From: GCA-2683825 sp965662355
GTDB taxonomy: Bacteria > Planctomycetota > UBA1135 > GCA-002686595
DNA: 64,000 nt
Assembly: GCA_965662355.1 (NCBI GenBank)
Contig: CBFIHP010000001.1
Coordinates: 496,001-560,000, forward strand
Direction: 5' to 3'
Position 1 is the first letter of the stretch. Each line of letters starts with the position of its first letter. Positions 52,949 to 62,600 of the stretch are shown here, in pieces. Made by a program: the position numbers and the translations under genes. The notes under the pieces are model-generated. The model made no database searches, was not told the DNA's origin, and was given only the letters and a program-made list of their open reading frames with translations.

Positions 52949-54160
52949 TCAGAGCGTCAGCGAGATCGTGATCCCAGCGCCGGCGCTGTTGTCTCCGACA
53001 AGCCCCACGAAGTCGAGGTTCACCACCTTGAAGGGAGCGAAGCCCACGCCGGCGGACAGGATGTCCGTGCGTGTTCCCTCGAGGTCGTGCGAAATCCCGG
53101 CGCGTACCTTCAGCCAACCGAACGCGTCGAATTCGGCCCCTCCGCGGATGAAGCGGGTATTGTCCAGGCGATTGAAGCGCTTCTTGACCAGGAGATCCAC
53201 GTCCGCCGCGAGGGTGAACCAGTCACTGCGAAAAGCAACTCCGCCAACGAGTCGCGGACCTAGCTCGTAGGTGAACATGCGACCGCTGGTCAGCACCGTG
53301 TCGATTTCTTGGCTGACAAGATCCTGCCCCGCGAGCCCGATCGTCAGGAACGGAATGGGCTCGAAAGCGAGGCCCGCATCGACATTGAGCGTCATCTCGT
53401 CCCGGCGATAGACGTCGTCGGTGAGGTCATCGAAGGCATTGCCGTCCTCGAAGCTCGAGACACTGGCGGCATAGTTGAAGGTCTCGATGCGTTGAATTTT
53501 CGGCGTCACCCCGACCGAGAGCGGGCGCCCGAACACGTCGAACTTGTATGAGCTGGTCAACCCGACCTCGACCACCCCCGCGCCGATCACGACACCCTCG
53601 GAAGCCAGGTTCTCGAGGTCGACCGAAGTGCTCATCGGGTCGAGGATGATGTCTACGTCACCGTCATCGATATCGGGAAAGGCCTGACCGTCGACATAGG
53701 CGCGAGCCATGACGGCCAGTGCAAAGCCCTCGGAGGGAAGCGAAACCGAGATGCCGGTGCTCAGCCCGCCCTCGAGCGTGCGGCCATCCAGATCGCCTAG
53801 CTGCTGCGCAAGCGTGGGGCGCATGGCGTTGGCGGCCAAGATGCTGTCCAGGTCCCCAAGGTCGAGCAGGGTCTGAATCTGCGTCAACGTGTCCTGAAAC
53901 GCATCCAGCGAATCCAGGAGGTGATCTTGATCCTCGCTGATCGCCTCGAAGTAGGGCAAGACGAGCGCAAAATCCTCGTTCTTGCCGTGGTGCGAGAGCA
54001 GAGCCGGATTGGTGAACGCCGCCGTCGAGTGGTGCGAAGAGGCGACCCCGACGCCCCCCATGGCACGGTCCCGTGATCCGGAGCCCTGGGCATGGAGCGA
54101 GGTGGGGACGAGCAAGAGGGCGAGCGAAACGCCGACGTGAACCAAAGGATTCGTGTTCAT
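52949..54160 (-). CDS. TraF-like outer-membrane beta-barrel protein
   Basis: 403 residues. Signal peptide to about residue 25 (LVPTSLHAQ), then SRDRAMGGVGVASSHHSTAAFTNPALL, the N-terminal phrase of the conjugal-transfer TraF-like/PorV-like barrel family. The C-terminal 200 residues alternate as amphipathic strands (RPLSVGVTPKIQRIE, PFLTIGLAGQDLVS, WLKVRAGISHDLEGT) ending in an aliphatic strand ITISLTL. The name is historical: there are no conjugation genes here. A helical insertion (about 75-130) is unusual in a barrel. Confidence 0.75.
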   Translation of the reverse strand: MNTNPLVHVGVSLALLLVPTSLHAQGSGSRDRAMGGVGVASSHHSTAAFTNPALLSHHGKNEDFALVLPYFEAISEDQDHLLDSLDAFQDTLTQIQTLLDLGDLDSILAANAMRPTLAQQLGDLDGRTLEGGLSTGISVSLPSEGFALAVMARAYVDGQAFPDIDDGDVDIILDPMSTSVDLENLASEGVVIGAGVVEVGLTSSYKFDVFGRPLSVGVTPKIQRIETFNYAASVSSFEDGNAFDDLTDDVYRRDEMTLNVDAGLAFEPIPFLTIGLAGQDLVSQEIDTVLTSGRMFTYELGPRLVGGVAFRSDWFTLAADVDLLVKKRFNRLDNTRFIRGGAEFDAFGWLKVRAGISHDLEGTRTDILSAGVGFAPFKVVNLDFVGLVGDNSAGAGITISLTL

Positions 54161-54203
54161 ACGAGGAAGCCGGGCCGAGGCCGGGCACCTGTCTCACCAT
54201 CGG

Positions 54204-55799
54204 CTACGGACCTGGCTTTCCGTAGGTATTCCTCTCACCGCAGCCTTGCGATCCACACAGCTTCGCTTCGATGGCCCTCGACGTCGGCGTGATCGACAGT
54301 CCGCCCAACCCCGTGCAGCGGAGTTCGCGCGCCATGTTCTCGCTGATCTGACGGTGGGCATCGAGCACTTCGTCGAGCGGGATCAGGTGGTCGTAGCCCG
54401 CCAGGGCCATGTTGGCACAGGCGAGGGCGTTGGCCGCACCGGCTACGTTGCGTCCGAGACAGGGAGCCTCGACGCGCTTGGCCACCGGATCGCAAACGAG
54501 TCCCAGTACGTTTTGCAGCGCTTGACTGGCCGCCGACAGCCCCTGCGCCGCGTTGCCGCCGGCCAGCTCGATCAGAGCAGCTGCCGCCATCGCCGCCCCG
54601 GCGCCCGTCTCGGCCTGACAACCCCCCACCTCGGCTGCGAAACTCGAACGTGTGGCCGTGAACACGCCGATCAGGCCAGCGGCGAGCATCGCGCGCAGAA
54701 TCACCTCCTCCGACGAGCCCAGAATGTCTGCCGCGGCTAGACAGGTGGCGGGGAAGGTGGCACACGAACCCGCGGTCGGTGCTGCAACGATGACTCCCAT
54801 CGAGCTCTTCACCTCCATCAGCGCCGTGACATGGAGGATCGCACGATTGAGGATGCCTCCGTCCAGCAGCGCTCCGCGTTCGAGCTCGGCCGCGAAGCGA
54901 TGGCTTTGGCGCGGTAGGATGCGGTTGGGATACTCGGTACCGGCCAGACCCTGGCGGACCCCTTCGCGCACGATCTTCAGAATCCCGCGCATCTGCGCAA
55001 AGACCGCATCGGGGCTGATCTCACCGCGCGCGGTCTCGTACTCCAATGCGAAGTCCGAGAGCTTGCTTTGAGAGGGATCGGAGTGAGCCACCATTTCACC
55101 GGCGTGCAGGAACGGAACCACGAGGCCCTTGCGCGAGAGCACGGGAAGAACGGGCGCGAGCCGGCGCGTGCGTTTCACGGCGGGCAGCGCTTGCAGATCC
55201 GCGCCGGCGACAAACGTCCGGGCCTTGACGAAGATCCGCACGGGGTCGGTACCCGCGACCCGAATCTCGTCGATCTCAGCGACACTCTTCAGCGCCGCTA
55301 CCGTCGAGGTGCCATCGTCGCTGACGTCGAGCATCGTCACGGCATAGTCCCCAAGGAGCGAGACAGGCGTGCCATCGATCTCGATCACCTCGATCATGCC
55401 TCCGCCGCTCGAAACGGCGACCATTCGGTGCTCGTTGTCCCCCTTGAACAGCGTCAGTCGGTAGGTGTTCGGGTGGGCGTCATTCAGTTCAAGAACGCGA
55501 ATCTCCACCGCGATCCCGGCAGCTCGAAGTGCTGCCGCTGAATCTGGCAAACGCGCATCGTCCGCTTCCCAGCCGAGCAGGCCTGCGAACAGGCCGATGT
55601 CCGACCCCTGGCTCTCGTGGGTTGTCGCCAGCGAGCCCTGGGTGTCGAATTCGACCAACACACGCTCGAGCCCACCGTCGCAGAGGTCCCGGGCCAACCG
55701 GCCGATGCGCACGGAGGCCGCGGAGTGGGAGCTGGACGGTCCGCGCATCACGGGGCCGACGACGTCGTTGAAGATACTGGGGGGCAGGGTGGCGGGCAT
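54204..55799 (-). CDS. sdaA: L-serine dehydratase, single-chain iron-sulfur type
   Basis: 531 residues. Converts L-serine to pyruvate and ammonia. The N-terminal beta domain begins FNDVVGPVMRGPSSSHSAASVRIG (substrate/ACT-like region) and the C-terminal alpha domain holds the [4Fe-4S] cysteines in GSCATFPA, LVCDPV and EAPCLGRN. Both halves are on one chain. It is divergent from the di-heme cytochrome operon. The last 20 residues (GSQGCGERNTYGKPGP) are probably a disordered tail. Confidence 0.9.
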   Translation of the reverse strand: MPATLPPSIFNDVVGPVMRGPSSSHSAASVRIGRLARDLCDGGLERVLVEFDTQGSLATTHESQGSDIGLFAGLLGWEADDARLPDSAAALRAAGIAVEIRVLELNDAHPNTYRLTLFKGDNEHRMVAVSSGGGMIEVIEIDGTPVSLLGDYAVTMLDVSDDGTSTVAALKSVAEIDEIRVAGTDPVRIFVKARTFVAGADLQALPAVKRTRRLAPVLPVLSRKGLVVPFLHAGEMVAHSDPSQSKLSDFALEYETARGEISPDAVFAQMRGILKIVREGVRQGLAGTEYPNRILPRQSHRFAAELERGALLDGGILNRAILHVTALMEVKSSMGVIVAAPTAGSCATFPATCLAAADILGSSEEVILRAMLAAGLIGVFTATRSSFAAEVGGCQAETGAGAAMAAAALIELAGGNAAQGLSAASQALQNVLGLVCDPVAKRVEAPCLGRNVAGAANALACANMALAGYDHLIPLDEVLDAHRQISENMARELRCTGLGGLSITPTSRAIEAKLCGSQGCGERNTYGKPGP

Positions 55800-55969
55800 T
55801 GTGGGTCAGTCGGGTTCCTCGAGATGGGGAAGCAACTTCCTGTTTGGCGTTGCTGACCCAGCTCAGAGGCCCGATTATGTGCATTCGGACCCCTTTCCTA
55901 ATCGCACAAATGTGGGGTATGGTTAATGCGTACACCGCCCCGCGTCCCAAACCCCCGAGTGATTCGCCC

Positions 55970-57280
55970 ATGAAGAGTGCACGATGGGTTCCTGCTTCTG
56001 TGGGCATCCTGGCTGCCTTGCTGACCGCCTGTGGTGGCAGCGGCTCGGATCCCAGCTCGCATGATCTTTCCCTTGGTGGCCCCCAGCCCGGTGGCCCCAT
56101 CATCCCCCCGCAGGACAAAGACGCTCCCGATGAGGCCACGCGGCCTCCCCTGGGAGGTCACATCGATGGCCTGACGATTTCCGAGCAAGAAGCGTTCGAA
56201 CGCGGACGCGTCGTCTTCGACCGGCGCTTCACGCCGAGCACGGGACTAGGCCCGCTGTACAACGCTGTTTCATGTGCGTCATGTCACAGCACTCCGATAT
56301 CCGGAGGCTCGGCCCAGCTGTACCGGAACTTCTACATAGCCGCGGGCGGTATTCCCGGTAACCAGTTCGAGCTGCCCGGTTTGCCGAGCTTCATCGTTCC
56401 GGCCTATGGTGCGGGCGCATTGTTTTCGCTCGAGCGCGGTCGTGCGGTGATTCCCGATTCCTTCGGGTCGCTTCCGGTGACGGTGGCCCAGAGGAATTCG
56501 ATCCCCCTCTTCGGCACTGGATTGTTTGAATTCGTCTCGAACGTGACGATTATGGGCATGTCGGATCCGAACGATACCGACATGGATGGGATCAGTGGCC
56601 GGTACAACCAGGACAGCGAGGGTATCGGCCGTTTCGGTAACCGACTCCAGACGAACAACGTCGAGCTCTTCACGCGTGGCCCGCTCTTCAACCAGATGGG
56701 TATCACGACCGACCCCTTCGATGGTTCAGGCGCGACGGTCAGCCTGGCATACTGCTCTCAGGTAGGCTCAGATCCGAACGATCCGACGGTCGACTTCGAC
56801 GGCATCGAGGATCCGGAGATGAGCACCGACGACCTCGGTGACCTCCTCGCCTACACCCGCTTCCTCGCCCCCGTCGGTAAGCTCGAGCCCTTCAGTGCTT
56901 CTGCATATCGCGGTCAGGTGTTCTTCGAAGATATCGGCTGCACCGCCTGTCACGTGCCCTCGATCCCTTCCTCGCGCGGACCGGTCGGGGCCTACACCGA
57001 CCTGCTCTTGCACGAGATGGGAGCGGCCCTCGCGGACGGGATCAGCATGGGTACCCCCCAACCTTCCACGATCGAGGGGAACACGACCCATACCGAGTGG
57101 CGTACGACCCCCCTGTGGGGCGTTTCGCTGCACGGACCGTTCCTGCACGACGGACGCGCGGAAACGTTGCATGAAGCGATCGATCTGCACGCCGGCGAAG
57201 GCCTGGCTGCGCGGGACGCCTTTGTTGCGCTTACTGCGCGGCAGCAGGCGGATCTCATCGAGTTCCTAGAACACCTGTAA
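55970..57280 (+). CDS. DUF1111 di-heme cytochrome c lipoprotein
   Basis: 436 residues from ATG 55970, chosen because it gives a lipoprotein signal (lipobox LTAC, C21). Two heme c sites CASCH (about residue 100) and CTACH (about 325) flank the DUF1111/di-heme oxidoreductase domain, recognised by PLGGHIDGLTISEQEAFERG and GLGPLYNAVSCASCH. Methionine/histidine distal ligands are plausible in the C-terminal third (GPFLHDGRAETL). Acts in the periplasm or outer envelope, presumably in electron transfer or peroxide-type chemistry. It is 13 bases before a paralogue. Confidence 0.88.
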   Translation: MKSARWVPASVGILAALLTACGGSGSDPSSHDLSLGGPQPGGPIIPPQDKDAPDEATRPPLGGHIDGLTISEQEAFERGRVVFDRRFTPSTGLGPLYNAVSCASCHSTPISGGSAQLYRNFYIAAGGIPGNQFELPGLPSFIVPAYGAGALFSLERGRAVIPDSFGSLPVTVAQRNSIPLFGTGLFEFVSNVTIMGMSDPNDTDMDGISGRYNQDSEGIGRFGNRLQTNNVELFTRGPLFNQMGITTDPFDGSGATVSLAYCSQVGSDPNDPTVDFDGIEDPEMSTDDLGDLLAYTRFLAPVGKLEPFSASAYRGQVFFEDIGCTACHVPSIPSSRGPVGAYTDLLLHEMGAALADGISMGTPQPSTIEGNTTHTEWRTTPLWGVSLHGPFLHDGRAETLHEAIDLHAGEGLAARDAFVALTARQQADLIEFLEHL

Positions 57281-57293
57281 GGAGTCCACCCCG

Positions 57294-58445
57294 ATGAACC
57301 TCAAGAAACACTCCTTCGGCGTCACCCTCGCCGGTGCCTTGCTCTTCGGCCTTCCAGCTCTCTCCATGAACGACGACATCCCGGGTGTCGGCGAGCCTGG
57401 CGGGCCGGGACGAGTCCTCAGCCCTGCCGAAATGGAGCAGTGGTTGGCGGGTCGTGCCATATTCGACATGCCCATGCACAAATCCCGCGGGCTCGGCTTT
57501 CCGGAAATGAATGCGGACAGCTGCCGCGGATGCCATCAGGATCCCGCCGTTGGCGGAGCAGGAGGGTACGAGCTGAACGTATCGCGCGCCGGCTTCGACA
57601 ACTTCGGAAGCGGTCCTTTCATCAACATTCCGGGTGGACAAGGCTTCTCGAAGCTATATCCGTCCTGGGTCCCGGGTCGCGAGGAATACGACACGCTGCT
57701 GGCGGACGTCTTCGAGCAACGTCAAACGCCTTCGATTCTCGGCGACGGTCTGATCGACGCGATCTCTGACGCGGAGATCCTCTCGAATGAAGACCCCATG
57801 GACGCGAACATGGATGGCATCTTTGGTGTCGCCCGTATCGTGTCCGTCGGCGGTGGGACGGAGGTCGGTCGCTTTGGCTGGAAAGGACAAGTTCCGCACC
57901 TCGAGGACTTCACGCGCGATGCGATGGGTGGAGAGCTCGGATTGACGACACCCGCGGACGGCCGCGGTTTCGCATTCACGAGCGACTCCGATTCGGTTGC
58001 CGACCCCGAGATCAGCGAAGGCGAAGTCGATGACATCACCTTCTTCATGGTCGAGCTGGGAGCTCCGCTGAGAACCTTCTCCGCGGATCCCGACGTGGCC
58101 CTCGGCGAGTCACTCTTCACGTCGGTCGGGTGTGCCAAGTGTCATACACCGTCGCTGATGGGTGCGGCTGGTCCGGTGCCTCTGTACTCGAACCTGCTCA
58201 TACACAACGTCATGCCCTCGAATTTCCGGGGTATGGAAGAGCCCGGAGCCGCCGCTGGCTTCTTCCAGACACCGCCGTTATGGGGCATCAAGGACACGGC
58301 TCCCTACATGCACGACGGTCGCGGTGAAGACCTGACCGAGGCGATCCTCGCGCACGATGGCGAGGCGGTTGCTGTTCGGACCGCCTTCGAGGTGTTGAGC
58401 GCCGGGGATCAAGCGGCGGTGATCGCCTTCCTCAACGACCTCTAG
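57294..58445 (+). CDS. DUF1111 di-heme cytochrome c, second copy
   Basis: 383 residues. Signal peptide to about residue 24 (LFGLPALS). Heme sites are CRGCH (about 77) and CAKCH (about 280), with a matching PYMHDGRGEDL segment near the end. It is shorter than the first copy and has a soluble, not lipoprotein, N-terminus. The AGGAG (57281-57285) just before the ATG is the Shine-Dalgarno. The paired genes suggest a two-cytochrome relay or heteromer. A small hairpin AGGCC/GGCCT (58444-58457) follows the stop. Confidence 0.88.
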   Translation: MNLKKHSFGVTLAGALLFGLPALSMNDDIPGVGEPGGPGRVLSPAEMEQWLAGRAIFDMPMHKSRGLGFPEMNADSCRGCHQDPAVGGAGGYELNVSRAGFDNFGSGPFINIPGGQGFSKLYPSWVPGREEYDTLLADVFEQRQTPSILGDGLIDAISDAEILSNEDPMDANMDGIFGVARIVSVGGGTEVGRFGWKGQVPHLEDFTRDAMGGELGLTTPADGRGFAFTSDSDSVADPEISEGEVDDITFFMVELGAPLRTFSADPDVALGESLFTSVGCAKCHTPSLMGAAGPVPLYSNLLIHNVMPSNFRGMEEPGAAAGFFQTPPLWGIKDTAPYMHDGRGEDLTEAILAHDGEAVAVRTAFEVLSAGDQAAVIAFLNDL

Positions 58446-58472
58446 GCCCAAAGGCCTCAAAAGGACAACACC

Positions 58473-59486
58473 CTGCGCTCTCTCGCCGGGATGACAGTTC
58501 TCGCGCTCGCCACCAGCTGCGGTGACGGGCGCGAGCTTCTTTCTGAGCCCTCCAGTTATTCGCTGCGAGGGCCTTTGGCTCATCCGCACATCACCTATCG
58601 GATCGATCACGCCAACGAACCGGCGAACACGGAGTGGATCGAAGCGGTTTTCGAGCGAGCCTGCAAGTCCTGGAGCGCAGCCGGCCCGGTGTCATTCCGG
58701 CCCGCCGGCGAGACCGAGAAGCCCATGCTCGAGGTTGCCTGGAAGCGAGCCAATCACGGCCCATGCCGGCCCTTCGGGATCGACACAGCGGTAGCACACA
58801 CGACCACCACCGATGGCTTGCTGCAGATCCACCTGGATCTCGATCGAACATGGAAGCGCGATGGATTCCGCGAGGGCCTGGAGACGCCGCTCTACCAGAC
58901 GTTGCTGCACGAACTGGGGCACGTACTCGGTCTCGGGCACACGCCCGATGAAAATGCAATCCTGGCCACGGATCCAAAGACGGAACGGATCCAGCGTTCG
59001 GATCGCGATGGTCTCTGGACGCTTTATGCCGAGGTCGACCCGGGCCCTAACGACTATGCCATCTATCGCGACGACAAGTTGACGGCCGTGCTCTATGGGT
59101 TGCGAGTCGAAGGAGCGAGCGAAGCGCAGTTCTTCGACGCCGACGGCAACGGCCGGGACGAGCTTGTCGTTTGGCGTATGGACCCCCTTGGTTTCGGCCA
59201 GCTGGTCGCCTTCTTCTTCGAAGGCACGTCACGACCCGTGCGCACCATGGGGCCGCGCTACGGCATGGTCGACGGTATGGCACGGGTCACGCTTGTGATT
59301 ACAGAAACCGAGGAACGATTGGTGGTCCTCGATTTTCCCAACGGAAAGCGCTTGGCCCACATCTTCGATGAGAATGGGGTCCCGGTCGCTTTCAAGGGAG
59401 TCTTGCCCAAGTTTGATCAGATCGGAGCGCGTCGTTCGGAAGGAGATCTCGACGGCGACGGGGAACGAGAGAGCGTTCTTCGCTAG
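58473..59486 (+). CDS. Matrixin-like (M10) zinc metalloprotease lipoprotein
   Basis: 337 residues if begun at CTG 58473, which has AAGGA seven bases upstream and supplies a normal lipoprotein signal (LRSLAG...LALATSC). Starting at ATG 58491 leaves only ten residues before the lipobox cysteine, which is too short. Zinc motif HELGHVLGLGH (HExxHxxGxxH) is near residue 140. The C-terminal half has an FG-GAP-like calcium loop (FDADGNGRDELVV) and a second EF-hand-like GDLDGDGERE end. Third gene of the cytochrome unit. Confidence 0.82.
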   Translation: MRSLAGMTVLALATSCGDGRELLSEPSSYSLRGPLAHPHITYRIDHANEPANTEWIEAVFERACKSWSAAGPVSFRPAGETEKPMLEVAWKRANHGPCRPFGIDTAVAHTTTTDGLLQIHLDLDRTWKRDGFREGLETPLYQTLLHELGHVLGLGHTPDENAILATDPKTERIQRSDRDGLWTLYAEVDPGPNDYAIYRDDKLTAVLYGLRVEGASEAQFFDADGNGRDELVVWRMDPLGFGQLVAFFFEGTSRPVRTMGPRYGMVDGMARVTLVITETEERLVVLDFPNGKRLAHIFDENGVPVAFKGVLPKFDQIGARRSEGDLDGDGERESVLR

Positions 59487-59625
59487 GTCGAATCGCTCGC
59501 AAGGGCCAACGCGAAGGGGTTGATTTTGGGTTCAACCGCTAGACCCTTCCCAAGCCGCGAGAAAACAGGCATCCTCGGCGCTTCGGAAGCCCTTGGGTTC
59601 ACGCCATCCCCCCAGTCTGTCGATC

Positions 59626-62600
59626 GTGGCAACCCGTATCATATCCGTCACCACTGCGATCGCGTGGCTCTTGGTTCCCTGGTCGAGCGCGCAACGCCTG
59701 CAGACCCATATCTATTCAGAGATGGATGGGCTGCCCATCTCTCGCGTGCGCTCGATCGTTCAAGCCGATGACGGTCGCATGTGGTTCGCGACACGCAAGG
59801 GGGTGGCGGTCTATGACGGATTGACGTGGGAGCTGCACGGAACCGAACAAGGCTTATCGCACGAGGATCTGCGTTGGCTGACCATCGCCGAAGACGGTGC
59901 GGTTTGGGCCCTGCGCAAGGGGGCGTGCCTGGGCGTCGCTCGATGGGGTGGCGAGGGCTGGCAAGAGATGGCGCCGATGTTCGAATCCGGCGGGGAGGCG
60001 AGCGGCTTCGAGATCGATGTGAGGACCGGCCAGATCTTCGTCGGAACGAGCGACGGGCTGTTGCGTTTCGATGGTCACGAGTGGGTCAACGTAGCTGGAA
60101 GTACGAATGCGGTGCTGGCACTTGAGTCCCAGGGACGCCACCTCCTCGTCGGCGACCGGAATGGATTGCACCGTCTTGCGATCGACGATCCTTCGCATGG
60201 GCTCGTGAAAGATGGCGAGATCGACAAGGCCGTGTGTGGCCTTCACGTGGAGGGCGAGCGGGTCTGCATGGTCGGTGCCGACTGGGTCGGATGGCTCGCG
60301 GAAGGCACCTACCACCTCTTTGCCGACGCTTTGGATCTGGCCCCCATGCGCATCCTGCCCCTGGGCGACAGGAGTTCGATTCAGTTCGAGCCGGATGGAG
60401 CGGGTGGGTTCCTGCTCGCATCGCCGAACTCGGTGGGGTGGCTCGCCCCCGATCAGGAGATATTGTGGATCGATCGATCCCACGGTCTGGCTGCAATCGG
60501 AGCCTTCGACATACACCTCGACCGTGAAGGCAACATCTGGTTGGCGGGCCGGCGCGGCGTGACCAAGATCATAGGTCGCCAGTTCGAGACCCTGGACTCG
60601 GAGAACGGCTTGTTCGCCGATGAAGTGACCTCGGTACACCAGCGCCCATCGGGAGTCATCGTTCTCGGCCATCCCGGCGGCCTGACCTTCATGCAACCAG
60701 AGCTGCGCACTCGCTCGGTCCCCGGCGGGGTATCGATGGGCCGGGTCATGGACATCGAAGAGTCCAGCGACGGAACCCTCTTCGTCGCCACGGCGGAATC
60801 GGGTTTGCTCGAGATCAGCCCAACTGGGGTCGAGACCTGGCATCGACTCAGCACGCGAATGATCGGCTGCTTGCTTCTCGTCGGCGACATACTCTATTGC
60901 GGCACCCATGGACGGCTGATTCTGCTCGAGCGAAAGAACGACGTCTGGGAAGTTGTCGAACCTCTTGATATCGGAATGGATCAGGGCGTTCGGCGCCTGG
61001 CGCTCGGACAGGACGGCTCGATCTTCATTGGCACTGCAGAGCGTGGCGTCGTTCGTTTGAGCCCCGATGGCGGGTACACGCACTACACCTCCGAGGTTCT
61101 TGGGCAGAACAGCGTCTACGCCGTGCATGAAAAGCCCGACGGCACACTGTGGGTTGGCACGGAAATGGGCTTGATGGAGGTCGCCGATGGCAAGTTGCGG
61201 TCCGTGGAGAGGCCGGCCATCGAGCGCTCCATCTACTTCATCACGCCTGCGTCCGACGGCTCCTATTGGCTCGGAACGGATGGCGGCGCCGCGCACTGGG
61301 TCGCGGAGCGTCTGGATTGGTATGGACCCTCCCAGGGGCTCGTCGGTTTCGAAACGAACCGTGATGCGGGCTTCATCGACAAGGACGCGCGTGTGTGGAT
61401 CGGAACGGACCGAGGTGTTTCCGTTTTCGATTCGGCGTACGCGCGTGGCTCCAGAGCGGGGCCCACGGTGGCTCTGACCGAAATCGAAGCCGGTGAGGAG
61501 CTTGTCCGAGTGCAAGCGGGACTCAGCGACATACGCTCAAATGGTCGGACGCTTGCCTTCCGTTTCAAGGCGATATCCTTCGTCGACGAAAGGCGGGTTC
61601 GTTTTCGGCATCGGCTCGAGGGCCTCAACGCCGACTGGGTTGGCCCGGTGCATTTGGGGGCATACGAGGTTCGCTTCGTCAGCCTTCCGCCCGGTCGATA
61701 CCGGTTCCACATCGAGGCGATCGACGTCAACGACCGCGTCAGCCCATTGGCCATGTCGCCCTGGATCGAAATCCCGCGACCTCTGTCTCAGAACCCCTGG
61801 ATAATCACGGCCGCCGTCGGGCTCGCCACTGCCTTCATCTGGATCTTCGTCGCACGGGCGAACGCCAGGTCCTATGCGCGCAAACTGGAACGGGAAGTCG
61901 AGCAACGATCCCAGCAGCTGGCTCAATCGGAACGCGAGCTCGCCGAGGATCGCGAGAGGCTCTCCGTCGCGATGTCCAGCATTACGGAAGGTGTCGCAGC
62001 CACGAACGCCGAGGGCCGTGTGTTCCTTTGGAACCGCGCTGCCAGCGAACTGACGGGGCGCGGTACGGACGTCGCCATTGGGCAGACCCTCGACCAGGCG
62101 ATAGGCGTGCCCGGCGACAAGGCCTTGCAGCGGATGCTTGCGTCCGTTCTCGAAGGCAACGAGGAGCATGTAGGCGAGACCAGACTCGAGATCGCAGATT
62201 GTGAGCGGCTGTTCGAATTCTCGGGAGCACCCTTGCGCGGCGGATCACCAGAGATCCAGGGCGCCGTCATCGCTTTTCGCGATGTGACCCAGCGCCGCGC
62301 ATGGGAGCGCGACGTCGCCAGCACCCAACGTCTCGAGGCGCTGGGTCTACTCGCGGGCGGGATCGCCCATGACTTCAATAACTATCTCACCGTCATCCTC
62401 GGCACCCTCGGGTTGGTTGGCGAGGACCCGGCCGTGCCCCGGTCCTTGCGCGAACGGGTCGGCATAGCCGAGGAAACCCTGAAGCGCGCCGTCTCGTTGA
62501 CCCAGCAACTCTTGACCTTCTCGAAGGGAGGCGCTCCGATTTGCAAGCCCGTTTCGATCGAAGATCTCGTGCGCGAAACGGCTCGCTTCGCACTCAGCGG

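Noticed and set aside
52949..54160. Conjugation element suggested by the TraF-like name
   Set aside because: The family is a chromosomal outer-membrane barrel; no relaxase, coupling protein, integrase or attachment site is nearby.
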